DNA of 64,000 nt from the NCBI RefSeq assembly GCF_016526145.1, contig NZ_JADDUE010000007.1, positions 186,001 through 250,000 on the forward strand, given 5' to 3'. The notes below the pieces were generated by a model. That model was not told where the DNA came from. It was given only the letters and a program-made list of their open reading frames with translations, and did no database searches. Shown piece after piece: positions 31,775-40,516 of the stretch. Position 1 is the first letter of the stretch, and each line of letters opens with the position of its first letter. This DNA comes from Saccharopolyspora galaxeae (lineage in GTDB: Bacteria; Actinomycetota; Actinomycetes; Mycobacteriales; Pseudonocardiaceae). Position numbers and translations under genes: made by a program.

Positions 31775-32968
31775 ATGGGTCGGGCGCTGCCGATGGACGG
31801 CGTGGTCGTGGCGGACTTCAGCCGGGTGCTGGCCGGTCCCTACGCGACCATGCTGCTGGCCGACCTCGGCGCGACCGTGATCAAGGTCGAGCGGCCCGGC
31901 GCCGGGGACGACACTCGCGGCTGGGGTCCACCGTGGACGGAGCGCAGCTCGTCCTACTTCGAGTCGGTCAACCGCGGCAAGCGCAGCATCGCGCTGGACT
32001 TCGCCGACGAGCAGGACCGGGCCACCGCCCGCGAACTCGTCCGCCGCGCGGACGTGCTGGTGGAGAACTTCCGGCCGGGCGTGCTGGACAAGGCCGGGCT
32101 GGACTACGACGCCGCGCAGCAGCTCAACCCCGGGCTGATCTACGCGTCGGTGTCCGGTTTCGGTTCCGGTCCCGGCGCGGACCTGCCCGGCTACGACTTC
32201 GTGGTGCAGGCGGTCGGCGGGCTGATGAGCGTCACCGGCGGCCAGGAAGGCCCACCGACGAAGGTGGGGGTCGCCGTGGTGGACGTGCTCACCGGCAAGG
32301 ACCTCGCGTTCGGGATCATGGCCGCGCTGCGGCAGCGGGACGCCACCGGGCAGGGCCAGCACGTCGAGGTCAACCTGCTCTCCAGCCTGCTGTCCTCGCT
32401 GGTGAACCAGGTCAGCGGGCTGCTGACCACCGGCATCCCGCCGGAGCGGATGGGCAACCGGCACCCGAGCATCGCCCCGTACGAGACGCTGCGCTGCGAG
32501 GACGCGCTGCTGGCCGTCGCGGTCGGCAACGACGACCAGTTCCGCAGGCTCACCGAAGCGCTGGGCCTGGTCGGCTTGGCCGACGACCCGGCCTTCGCGA
32601 CCAACGCAGCGCGCGTGGCCAACCGCGACTCCCTGGTGGAGCGGCTGGAGAACGTGCTCGGCGCGCGGCCGGCCGCGGACTGGCAGGACCGGCTGCACCG
32701 GGTGGGCATCGCCTGCGGCCAGGTCAACGACCTCGGCGGTGCGCTGCAGTACGCCGAGTCGCTCGGGCTGGCCCCCACGGCCGATCCTGGTGACGGGGGA
32801 GTGGCGCAGGTGCGCACCCCGATCGAGTTCTCCGAGTCCGGCGTCGTGCCGCCGGTAGCGCCCCCGCACTTGGGCGAGCACACCGACGAGGTGCGTTCCT
32901 GGCTGGCAGGCGAGACCGCCGCGCCGGCGCCGTTGTTCGACGATCCGTCCCGAGGAGGCCGCCGATGA
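31775..32968 (+). CDS. Family III CoA-transferase (CaiB/BaiF), probably glutarate-specific
   Basis: 397 residues. VVVADFSRVLAGPYATMLLA, LGATVIKVERPGAGDDTRGW, LVENFRPGVLDKAGLDY and the catalytic Asp region KVGVAVVDVLTGKDLAFGIM are full family III features. Its ATGA overlap with glutaryl-CoA dehydrogenase suggests succinyl-CoA:glutarate CoA-transferase activity (the GcdG/SUGCT role); this is inferred from context. Start at ATG 31775 behind GAAGGTGG. Confidence 0.87.
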   Translation: MGRALPMDGVVVADFSRVLAGPYATMLLADLGATVIKVERPGAGDDTRGWGPPWTERSSSYFESVNRGKRSIALDFADEQDRATARELVRRADVLVENFRPGVLDKAGLDYDAAQQLNPGLIYASVSGFGSGPGADLPGYDFVVQAVGGLMSVTGGQEGPPTKVGVAVVDVLTGKDLAFGIMAALRQRDATGQGQHVEVNLLSSLLSSLVNQVSGLLTTGIPPERMGNRHPSIAPYETLRCEDALLAVAVGNDDQFRRLTEALGLVGLADDPAFATNAARVANRDSLVERLENVLGARPAADWQDRLHRVGIACGQVNDLGGALQYAESLGLAPTADPGDGGVAQVRTPIEFSESGVVPPVAPPHLGEHTDEVRSWLAGETAAPAPLFDDPSRGGRR

Positions 32969-34149
32969 GCGCCAAACCCGACTTCGACCCCCGCGACCCC
33001 CTCGGCATCGACGCCGAGCTCAGCACCGAGCAGCTCGCGCTGCGCGACAGCGTCCGGGCGCTGTGCCGGGACCTGGTGGTGCCGCACGTCGGCGACTGGT
33101 TCGAGCGCGGCGAGTTCCCGCAGGCCCGGGAACTCGCTCGCGAACTCGGCAAGCTCGGCGTCCTCGGGATGCACCTGGAGGGCTACGGCTGCGCGGGCGC
33201 GTCCGCGGTGGACTACGGGGTGGCCTGCGAAGAGCTGGAGGCCGTCGACTCCGGGCTGCGTTCGCTGGTGTCGGTGCAGGGATCGCTGGCGATGTTCGCG
33301 ATCTGGCGCTGGGGCTCGGAGGAGCAAAAGCAGCAGTGGCTGCCGCGGATGGCGGCGGGCGAGGCGATCGGCTGCTTCGGGCTCACCGAACCGGACCACG
33401 GCTCGGACCCGGCGTCGATGCGCACCCGCGCGCGCAAGGACGGCGGAGACTGGGTGCTCGACGGGCGCAAGATGTGGATCACCAACGGCAGCGTCGCCGA
33501 TGTCGCCGTGGTCTGGGCGCAGACCGATGACGGCGTGCGCGGTTTCGTGGTGCCCACCGACGTGCCCGGATTCTCCGCGCCGGAGATCAAGAAGAAGGCA
33601 TCCCTGCGCGCTTCGGTGACCAGCGAACTCGTGCTGGACGGGGTGCGGTTGTCCGCGGAGGCCGCCCTGCCCGGGGCCGTGGGGCTGCGCGGTCCGCTGA
33701 GCTGCCTGAACGAGGCCCGCTACGGGATCGTGTGGGGCGCGAACGGGGCGGCCCGCGACTGCCTGGGGACCGCGCTGGACTACGCGCGCACCCGCGAGCA
33801 GTTCGACCGGCCCATCGCCGGCTTCCAGCTCACCCAGGGCAAACTCGCCGACATGGCGGTGCGGGTGAACAACGCCCGGCTGCTGGCGCTGCACCTGGGC
33901 AAGCGCAAGGACGCCGGGACGCTGCTTCCGCAGCAGGTCAGCTTCGGCAAGCTGGACAACGTGCGCGGCGCGCTGGAGGTCGCCCGCACGGCGCGGACCA
34001 TCCTCGGCGCCAACGGGATCTCGCTGGAGTACCCGATCATGCGGCACATGACGAACCTGGAGTCGGTGATGACCTACGAAGGCACCAGCGAGATGCACGC
34101 GCTGACCATCGGCCAGGCGCTGACCGGCAGCAACGCCTTCCGCGGCTAG
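32965..34149 (+). CDS. gcdH: Glutaryl-CoA dehydrogenase
   Basis: 394 residues, the family length. GCFGLTEPDHGSDPASMRTR, KMWITNGSVADVAVVWAQT, the Arg-containing SCLNEARYGIVWGANGAARD and the catalytic base in VMTYEGTSEMHAL are typical of GcdH. It oxidises and decarboxylates glutaryl-CoA to crotonyl-CoA. Translationally coupled to the CoA-transferase, giving a glutarate activation/oxidation operon, as in lysine and tryptophan breakdown. Confidence 0.92.
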   Translation: MSAKPDFDPRDPLGIDAELSTEQLALRDSVRALCRDLVVPHVGDWFERGEFPQARELARELGKLGVLGMHLEGYGCAGASAVDYGVACEELEAVDSGLRSLVSVQGSLAMFAIWRWGSEEQKQQWLPRMAAGEAIGCFGLTEPDHGSDPASMRTRARKDGGDWVLDGRKMWITNGSVADVAVVWAQTDDGVRGFVVPTDVPGFSAPEIKKKASLRASVTSELVLDGVRLSAEAALPGAVGLRGPLSCLNEARYGIVWGANGAARDCLGTALDYARTREQFDRPIAGFQLTQGKLADMAVRVNNARLLALHLGKRKDAGTLLPQQVSFGKLDNVRGALEVARTARTILGANGISLEYPIMRHMTNLESVMTYEGTSEMHALTIGQALTGSNAFRG

Positions 34150-34388
34150 GAGGGCCCGCCGGTGGTCGAGCTGGTTCCGCCCCGGCGAGCGCGCCGGGGC
34201 CGCCAGGAAACAACCGTCAACAGCGGACCACCGTCCGCGCGTTGGCGCTGGACCGATCGGGGATGCCGCGGGCGGACGCCGCTCGACCTGGCCGCAACGT
34301 CCACAAAGGACACGCGTCCGGGTGCCGGCTTGCAGCGGCGTCGGCTCAGGAAGAGGTCCCGGAACGGGACGGCATCCGAGGCCGACCA

Positions 34389-34435
34389 GGGGACCGGGAT
34401 CAGCGGCCGGTCGTCACCGGCCGCTCGCGGTCCCC
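34389..34435. terminator. Nested hairpin terminator between gcdH and SDR genes
   Basis: Outer arms GGGGACCG/CGGTCCCC enclose a perfect inner hairpin AGCGGCCGGT-CGTC-ACCGGCCGCT. It is 240 nt after gcdH and 21 nt from the end of the convergent SDR gene. The rest of the 306-nt gap 34150-34455 shows nothing recognisable. Confidence 0.65.
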
Positions 34436-34455
34436 TCGTCGCGCACCCGCGCCGA

Positions 34456-35214
34456 TCACCAGACGGTGAAACCGCCGTCGGCGACGATGTTGCTGCCGGT
34501 CACGAAGCTGCTCGCCTCCGAGGCCAGGAACACCGCCACCGGCCCGAGCTCGTGCGGCTCACCGACCCGGCCCAGCGGGGTCTGCGCCACCCAGCTGTTG
34601 AACCACTCCGGCTGCGTGGTCTGCACCCCGCGCAGCAGCTCGGTGCCGGTGTAGCCGGGCGAGATCGAGTTGACCCGCACGCCGCGGCCGCCCCACTCAC
34701 CGGCCAGCGACTTCGTCAGCATGATCACGCCGGACTTGGAGGAGTTGTAGGAGACCTGCGGCTGCGGGTGGTTCGAGATCAGCCCGGACATCGACGCGAT
34801 GTTCACGATCGATCCGGAACCCTGGGCGAGCATCTGCTTGCCGACCTCGCGGCAGCAGTAGAACACCGCGTCCAGGTTCAGCCCGACGACCTTGCGCCAC
34901 GACTCGTCGCTCATGTCCTCGGCGGGCTCGTTGCGCACCATGCCCGCGTTGTGCACCGAGACGTCCAGGTGCCCGTGCTCGGCGACGATCTTCGCCACCG
35001 CGTCGGCGACCTGCGCGGAGTCGGTCACGTCCACCTGCAGGAACTCACCGCCGATCTGCTCGGCCGCGGCCTTGCCGGTCTCCGGGTTGATCTCCCCGAG
35101 CACCACGTGCGCACCCGACGAGCGCAGCGCCTTGGCGATCTCCAGCCCGATGCCCTGCCCGGCACCGGTCACCAGCGCCACCTTGTCCTGCAGGGAGAAA
35201 ACCTCGGTACCCAC
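34456..35214 (-). CDS. SDR family oxidoreductase (3-ketoacyl reductase-like)
   Basis: 252 residues. Cofactor loop VALVTGAGQGIGLEIAKAL, NAG in VHNAGMVRN, catalytic Ser in VNIASMSGL and YxxxK in VSYNSSKSGV, then NSISPGYTGTELL. A classical NAD(P)-dependent short-chain dehydrogenase of unknown substrate. GTG start behind GGAAGG. Convergent with gcdH. Confidence 0.9.
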   Translation of the reverse strand: MGTEVFSLQDKVALVTGAGQGIGLEIAKALRSSGAHVVLGEINPETGKAAAEQIGGEFLQVDVTDSAQVADAVAKIVAEHGHLDVSVHNAGMVRNEPAEDMSDESWRKVVGLNLDAVFYCCREVGKQMLAQGSGSIVNIASMSGLISNHPQPQVSYNSSKSGVIMLTKSLAGEWGGRGVRVNSISPGYTGTELLRGVQTTQPEWFNSWVAQTPLGRVGEPHELGPVAVFLASEASSFVTGSNIVADGGFTVW

Positions 35215-35263
35215 TTGCCACCTTCCCTGAAACGCCACGTTGCTGATGCAGCCTCGCACATCC

Positions 35264-35295
35264 TGCACACCGGGTTGCGCGGCTGTGCACACCGG
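35264..35295. promoter_or_regulatory. Direct repeats upstream of the SDR gene
   Basis: TGCACACCGG occurs twice (35264-35273 and 35286-35295) with a 22-nt period, two helical turns, 50-80 nt before the SDR start. Could bind an activator; the remaining part of the gap to 35452 shows nothing. Confidence 0.35.
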
Positions 35296-35452
35296 CCCCG
35301 GGCCGTTCGCCTGCCGCGAATGCCGCTCGTTCGAGCATGACCAGCGAGGCCGCGGGACCGCGAGGCCGGTCAGCGAGTGCGTCGCAGGGCACCGTGAGGC
35401 GCGGGCAACGGCGGAATCCGGGGAATCCACTCGACATCCGGCCGCGACGCGG

Positions 35453-36907
35453 TCAGGTCAGGGCCGGTGGCAGGGCTGCGTGCACCCAATCGCTGGCCTG
35501 CTCGTAGGCGTGCCCGAGCCGCAGCAGCTCCCACTCGGCGTGGCCGCGGCCGATGAGCTGCACCCCGGTCGGCAACCCGGCGCCGTTGAACCCGGCGGGC
35601 AGGTTCAGCACCGGATGGCCGGACAAGGTCCACGGCGCGGCCGTCTCCATCCAGCGGTGGTAGGTGTCCATCGGGTGGCCGCCGACCTCCTCCGGCCAGC
35701 GCATCCCGACATCGAACGGGAAGACCTGCGTGCTCGGCGCGAGCAGGAAGTCGTAGCGGGCGAACAGGTCCGAAACCACGGCCCGCCAGGCGTCGCGGCC
35801 TTCCAGCGCGGCGGTGATGTCCGGTACCCCGAGCTTGCCGTGACCTTCCGCCTCGTAGACGGCTTCGGGCTTCATCCGCGAGCGGGTGGCCGGGTCCGCG
35901 TACAGCTCGCGCAGCTTCTCGCCGACCATCCAGTGCCGCCACAGCAGGAACGTCTCCCACGCCCGCGCCACCGGGAGCCCGCCCGGAACCGGCTCGACCT
36001 CGCAGCCCAGCGACCGGAACAGCTCCACCGCGGAACCGCACACGTCCAGCACACCCGGCTCGGTCGGCAGGTAGCCGTCGAAGTCGCCGATCCAGCCGAT
36101 CCGGACGCCCGCCGGGTCGTTGCGCAACTGCCCGGTGAACTCCGCGGGGTCGCGGTCCAGGCTCAGCGGCGCCCGCTCGTCCGGACCGGCCATTGTGGAC
36201 AGCAGCATCGCCAGGTCGCGCACCGTGCGCGCCATCGGCCCGGGCACCGACGGATCGGCCACGAAACCCGGCGAGGGCACCCGGCCGAAACCGGGCCGCA
36301 GCCCGAGCACGTTGCAGAACGCCGCTGGATTGCGCAGCGAACCCATGAAGTCGCTGCCGTCTGCCACCGGCAGCATCCGCATCGCCAGCGCCGCAGCGGC
36401 CCCTCCGCTGCTGCCGCCCGCCGTGCGGGTCTGGTCGTAGGGGTTGGTCGTGGTGCCGAAGACCTCGTTGAACGTGTGCGAGCCGAGTCCGAACTCGGGC
36501 ACGTTCGTCTTGCCGACGACGATCGCGCCCGCTTCCTTCATCCGGCGCACGTGCGTCGCGTCCTCGGTCGCCGGTGCGGTGCGCTGGAAGCCCTGCGTGG
36601 TGGGGAATCCGGCCGCGTCGGCGAGGTCCTTCACCGCGATCGGGAAGCCGTGCATCCAGCCGACGGGCTCGCCGCGGTCGAGCGCGGCGTCGCGCTCGCG
36701 GGCCTGGGCGAGCACGTCTTCCTCGTCCGCCCGGGACACGATCGCGTTGACCAGCGGGTCGAACCGGTCGATGTGGCGCAGGAAGGCTTCGGCGACCTCG
36801 ACGCAGGAGATCTCCCGCCGCCGGATCGACCAGGACAGTTCCACCGCGTCGAGCAGCACCGGCTCTTCGAGGCCCGGCGATGGGATTCCGCTGAACTCTG
36901 CTGCCAC
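35453..36907 (-). CDS. Amidase (amidase signature family)
   Basis: 484 residues. The Ser-cisSer-Lys triad is visible: Lys in HGFPIAVKDLADAAG, cis-Ser in TRTAGGSSGGAAAALAMRML and the nucleophile Ser in VADGSDFMGSLRNPAAFCNV. Hydrolyses amides, often indoleacetamide, nicotinamide or fatty-acid amides; substrate unknown. GTG 36907 has GGGGAG 5 nt upstream; a GTG at 36937 is in frame. Divergent from the MFS transporter, which may carry the substrate or product. Confidence 0.9.
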   Translation of the reverse strand: MAAEFSGIPSPGLEEPVLLDAVELSWSIRRREISCVEVAEAFLRHIDRFDPLVNAIVSRADEEDVLAQARERDAALDRGEPVGWMHGFPIAVKDLADAAGFPTTQGFQRTAPATEDATHVRRMKEAGAIVVGKTNVPEFGLGSHTFNEVFGTTTNPYDQTRTAGGSSGGAAAALAMRMLPVADGSDFMGSLRNPAAFCNVLGLRPGFGRVPSPGFVADPSVPGPMARTVRDLAMLLSTMAGPDERAPLSLDRDPAEFTGQLRNDPAGVRIGWIGDFDGYLPTEPGVLDVCGSAVELFRSLGCEVEPVPGGLPVARAWETFLLWRHWMVGEKLRELYADPATRSRMKPEAVYEAEGHGKLGVPDITAALEGRDAWRAVVSDLFARYDFLLAPSTQVFPFDVGMRWPEEVGGHPMDTYHRWMETAAPWTLSGHPVLNLPAGFNGAGLPTGVQLIGRGHAEWELLRLGHAYEQASDWVHAALPPALT

Positions 36908-37016
36908 CCGAACTCCCCACGCCGCTGTGCCGATCACCGACCGTGTCCCGCTGCGCCCCTGCGCGTCAAGGCCGTGCGCACCTGCATTCGAGTGCGGTCA
37001 GCGAGGCCTGCGTCAC

Positions 37017-37031
37017 GTTAGCGTTGCTAAC
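37017..37031. promoter_or_regulatory. Palindrome between amidase and MFS genes
   Basis: GTTAGCGTTGCTAAC: perfect 6-bp arms GTTAGC/GCTAAC around GTT, about 50 nt upstream of the MFS start and 110 nt from the amidase start. Suits a shared regulator of the divergent pair. Confidence 0.5.
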
Positions 37032-37077
37032 CGATTGCTCGGTTCACACGCTGGTGGCCGGATTCGAGGAGGCGCGG

Positions 37078-38262
37078 ATGTCCGCAGCGGTGATCAGCAA
37101 CCGGCGATCGCTCCAACGCCGCCCCGGCGCGGTGCGCGTGCTGAGCGCGGTCGCCGCGGTGGTGACCGTCGGGGTCTTCCCGGTGTTCCTCGTCGGCGGG
37201 CTCGGCGTGCAGCTGCAGCGGGAGCTGGATTTCGGCGCAGCGCTGCTCGGCGTGGCCACCGCCGGGTTCTTCGGCGTCGCCGCGCTGGCGTCGCGTTCGA
37301 TGGGCTGGGTGGTGGAGCGCATCGGCTCCCGGCTGGCGATGCGGCTGGGCGCGGCGGGCAGTGCCGCCTGCCTGTTCGGGATGGCCGCCGTGCAGCACTC
37401 GGGCTGGCTCGTCGCGCTGCTGTGGATTGCCGGGTTGCCCAACTCGCTCGCGCAACCCGCGGCGAACCTGCTGGTCACCCAAGGTGTTCCGGCTGCCAGG
37501 CGCGGCATGGGCTTCGGCGTGAAGCAGTCCTCCATCCCGGTCGCCACGCTGCTGGCGGGCGCTGCGGTACCGGCGATCGCGCTGACCATCGGCTGGCGCT
37601 GGGTGTTCGTGTTCGGCGGGCTGCTCGGGCTGCTGGCCGCGTTCGCGGTGCCTGCGCTGGCGGAGGCGGAACGCTCGTCGCGGGCGTCTTCGGCTGAATC
37701 GTCCGGCGATTCGAAGTTCGTGCCGCTGCTGTTGCTGGCCATCGCGGGAGGGCTGGGGTCGGCGGCGGCCAACGCGCTCGGCTCGTTCGTCACCACCACC
37801 GCCGTCGAAGTCGGGTTCAGCCCGTCCGCGGCGGGGCTGGTGCTGTCGTTGGGTTCCGCGGCCGGTCTGACGATCCGGCTGGCGGCCGGGGTGGTCGCGG
37901 ATCGCTGGAACCCGAACCTGCTGCGGCTGATCACGGCGATGCTGCTGGTCGGCTCGGTCGGTTACGTACTGATGGGGGCGGGTTCGGCCGAGCTGTTCCT
38001 GCTCGGGGTGTCGGTCGGCTTCGGTGCCGGGTGGGCGTGGCCGGGGCTGCTGAACTTCGCCGTCGCCCGCATCGCGCCGGACCGGGTGGCGAGCGCGACC
38101 TCGTTCACCCAGACCGGGATCTACCTGGGCGGCAGCGCCGGGCCGCTGCTGTTCGGCTTCTTCGCCGAGCACGCTGGTCTCGGCGCCGCCTGGCTGGCGG
38201 CCGGAACCGCCGCGGTCGTCGCCGGTGTCCTGCTGCTGTTCATCCGCACTCCCCGCTCCTGA
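37078..38262 (+). CDS. MFS transporter
   Basis: 394 residues with about 12 hydrophobic segments. Loop 2-3 has MGWVVERIGSRLAMRLGAAG (MFS motif A-like), and the pattern AANLLVTQGVPAARRGMGFG with VKQSSIPVATLLAGAAVPAI fits the CynX/NimT or YbfB-like groups. A short central loop (SSRASSAESSGDSKF) separates the two halves. ATG behind GAGGA. Substrate unknown; perhaps linked with the divergent amidase. Confidence 0.88.
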   Translation: MSAAVISNRRSLQRRPGAVRVLSAVAAVVTVGVFPVFLVGGLGVQLQRELDFGAALLGVATAGFFGVAALASRSMGWVVERIGSRLAMRLGAAGSAACLFGMAAVQHSGWLVALLWIAGLPNSLAQPAANLLVTQGVPAARRGMGFGVKQSSIPVATLLAGAAVPAIALTIGWRWVFVFGGLLGLLAAFAVPALAEAERSSRASSAESSGDSKFVPLLLLAIAGGLGSAAANALGSFVTTTAVEVGFSPSAAGLVLSLGSAAGLTIRLAAGVVADRWNPNLLRLITAMLLVGSVGYVLMGAGSAELFLLGVSVGFGAGWAWPGLLNFAVARIAPDRVASATSFTQTGIYLGGSAGPLLFGFFAEHAGLGAAWLAAGTAAVVAGVLLLFIRTPRS

Positions 38263-38359
38263 CCCACCGGAGGCGCCGGCGATCGAGCGGCCCGCGCACG
38301 CACGGCCATCCGGACGGCCGACACGCCGACGCGTCACCCGACCCGCGTAATCTCGTTCG

Positions 38360-38412
38360 GAGTGCGAAGGGGACTTTCGCCCCGTCCGATGGGTCCGACG
38401 GGCCCTTCACCC
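38360..38412. repeat. 51-nt palindromic element family, diverged copy
   Basis: Begins GAGTGCGAAGGGG and ends GGGCCCTTCACCC with internal CCCGTC/GACGGG pairing. Same size, position of arms and centre as the GAGTGAACGG family but a different stem sequence (GAAGGG/CCCTTC). It lies between convergent MFS and methyltransferase genes. Confidence 0.6.
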
Positions 38413-38414
38413 GG

Positions 38415-39230
38415 CTACTCGTGCCGAGCGGGTTTGCGTGCGACACCGCCGTGCAGGATGCGGTAGTGGGGGTGCGCGGGCGCTCCCGGATCAGGACGCC
38501 AATCGCTCACGCAGCAGGTGCCCGGCCCGAGCCGGTCGAACCCGCCGAAGCACTCGTCGATCCACTCCGGCGACCGGTCCACCAGCGGATCCGCCGTGTC
38601 CGCGTAGAAATTCGCCAGCAAGTGCATCGGAGCGGGCTGCTCGCCCCCGGTGACGTGCGAGATCACCAGCGCGCTGCCCGGCGGCACCGCCCGCTGGTAG
38701 GTGCGCACCAAGCCGTGCGGGTCGTCGCCGTCGTCCAGGAAGTGCAGCACCGCCGACATCAGCACCCCCACCGGCTGAGCGAGGTCGAGCAGCTCGGCGG
38801 TTTCCGGCGCGTTCAGCACGGACCCGGGTTCGCGGAGGTCCGCGCGGATGATCTCCGCCCGCGGTTCGGCGGCCAGCAGCGGTTTGCTGTGCGCGACGGT
38901 CAGCGGCTCGTTGTCCACGTACAGCACCCGGAACCGGCCGGTGCGCCTGCGCGCGACCTCGTGCACGTGCCCGATCGTCGGAATGCCCGAACCCAGATCC
39001 AGGAACTGCCGCACCCCGCGGGCCAGCAGGTACTCCACGGCACGCCGCAGGAACGCCCGGTTGTCCCGGAAAACCCCGGTCACCCCGGGCAGCGCCAGCT
39101 CGAGCCGTTCGGCGAACCGCCGCTCGACGCCGAAGTTGTGCGAGCCGCCGAGGAAGGCGTCGTAGATCCGCGCCGCGCAGGGCCGGTCGATGTCCATCTC
39201 CCTGGACAGCAGGCGCTGCGCTTCGGCCAT
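38415..39230 (-). CDS. SAM-dependent methyltransferase (PF04672/DUF574)
   Basis: 271 residues. PCAARIYDAFLGGSHNFGVE is the diagnostic N-terminus of this actinomycete family; FLDLGSGIPTIGHVHEVA is the SAM-binding glycine loop and VLYVDNEPLTVAH the acidic cofactor site. These proteins are very numerous in streptomycetes and relatives and have no known substrate. ATG behind GGAG. Confidence 0.9.
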   Translation of the reverse strand: MAEAQRLLSREMDIDRPCAARIYDAFLGGSHNFGVERRFAERLELALPGVTGVFRDNRAFLRRAVEYLLARGVRQFLDLGSGIPTIGHVHEVARRRTGRFRVLYVDNEPLTVAHSKPLLAAEPRAEIIRADLREPGSVLNAPETAELLDLAQPVGVLMSAVLHFLDDGDDPHGLVRTYQRAVPPGSALVISHVTGGEQPAPMHLLANFYADTADPLVDRSPEWIDECFGGFDRLGPGTCCVSDWRPDPGAPAHPHYRILHGGVARKPARHE

Positions 39231-39262
39231 GGTGTGCTCCTCGTTCGATCGCCGGCACCGTA

Positions 39263-39286
39263 CAGTAGTCACGTTGTGACGCACTG
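39263..39286. promoter_or_regulatory. Inverted repeat upstream of the DUF574 methyltransferase gene
   Basis: Centre GTCACGTTGTGAC (perfect 5-bp arms around GTT), flanked by CAGT and ACTG that also pair, 33 nt before the methyltransferase start. Candidate operator of unknown regulator. Confidence 0.45.
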
Positions 39287-39433
39287 TGTCGAACCGTCCG
39301 CCCCCAGGCGCGTCCGCTGTTCGACCGAACCGCAGTCGCGACGGCACCGGCTACGTCCGATCGGGCGGTATGGTCGCGACGCCAGATGTCGATATGCGCA
39401 TCTGGGCGAAATCCGAGAGCCAGGAGGTGTTCG

Positions 39434-40516
39434 TTGAGCGAAGTCCGTGCCGTGGTGGCGACCGGCAAGGGAGCTCCCGTCGAGGTCGTCGACATCCGGG
39501 TCCCGGACCCGGGCCCTGGGGAGGCCGTGGTGGCCGTGCAGGCGTGCGGGGTCTGCCACACCGACCTGCACTACCGGGAAGGCGGCATCAGTGACGACTA
39601 CCCGTTCCTGCTCGGCCACGAGGCCGCAGGTGTCGTGGAGTCGGTCGGCGATGGCGTCCAGGATCTTGAGCCGGGCGATTTCGTGGTGCTCAACTGGCGC
39701 GCCGTCTGCGGCGTGTGCCGGGCATGCAAGCGCGGGCGCCCGCAGTACTGCTTCGACACGCACAACGCCGCGCAGCCGATGACGCTGACCGACGGCACCC
39801 CGTTGGAACCGGCGCTGGGCATCGGCGCCTTCGCGGAGAAGACGCTGGTCCACTCGGGACAGTGCACGAAGGTCGACCCGTCCGCGCGGCCCGCGGTGGC
39901 CGGGCTGCTGGGCTGCGGCGTGATGGCCGGCATCGGCGCCGCGGTCAACACCGGGCACGCCGGTCCCGGCGACACGGTGGCCGTGATCGGCTGCGGCGGT
40001 GTCGGCGACGGCTCGGTGGCCGGCGCGAACATGGCCGGTGCGCGGCGGATCATCGCCGTGGACAAGGACCCCAAGAAGCTGGACTGGGCCAAGCAGTTCG
40101 GTGCCACGCACACCGTCAACGCCGGTGAGCAGGACACCGTCGAGGCGATCCGGGAACTCACCGACGGGTTCGGCGCCGACCTGGTGGTCGACGCGGTCGG
40201 CGTGCCGGAGACCTACAAGCAGGCGTTCTACGCGCGCGATCTCGCGGGCACCGTGGTGCTCGTCGGCGTGCCCACGCCGGAGATGCGGCTCGAGCTGCCG
40301 CTGCTGGACGTGTTCGCGCGGGGCGGTTCGCTGAAGTCCGCCTGGTACGGCGACTGCCTGCCCAGCCGGGACTTCCCGATGCTGGTGGAGCTCTACCAGC
40401 AGGGCAGGCTGCCGCTGGAGAAGTTCGTGACCGAGGAGATCGGGTTGGACCAGGTGGAGTCCGCGTTCAGCAAGATGCACGCCGGTGACGTGCTGCGTTC
40501 GGTGGTGGTGTTCTGA
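39434..40516 (+). CDS. mscR: S-(hydroxymethyl)mycothiol dehydrogenase (mycothiol-dependent formaldehyde dehydrogenase)
   Basis: 360 residues, a class III zinc alcohol dehydrogenase. [15 protein letters not shown] and [11 protein letters not shown] hold catalytic-zinc ligands; [16 protein letters not shown] is the structural zinc site; [20 protein letters not shown] binds NAD. It oxidises the formaldehyde-mycothiol adduct to S-formylmycothiol and also reduces S-nitrosomycothiol. TTG start chosen for AGGAGG six nt upstream. Overlaps the next gene by one base (TGATG). Confidence 0.92.
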   Translation: MSEVRAVVATGKGAPVEVVDIRVPDPGPGEAVVAVQACGVCHTDLHYREGGISDDYPFLLGHEAAGVVESVGDGVQDLEPGDFVVLNWRAVCGVCRACKRGRPQYCFDTHNAAQPMTLTDGTPLEPALGIGAFAEKTLVHSGQCTKVDPSARPAVAGLLGCGVMAGIGAAVNTGHAGPGDTVAVIGCGGVGDGSVAGANMAGARRIIAVDKDPKKLDWAKQFGATHTVNAGEQDTVEAIRELTDGFGADLVVDAVGVPETYKQAFYARDLAGTVVLVGVPTPEMRLELPLLDVFARGGSLKSAWYGDCLPSRDFPMLVELYQQGRLPLEKFVTEEIGLDQVESAFSKMHAGDVLRSVVVF

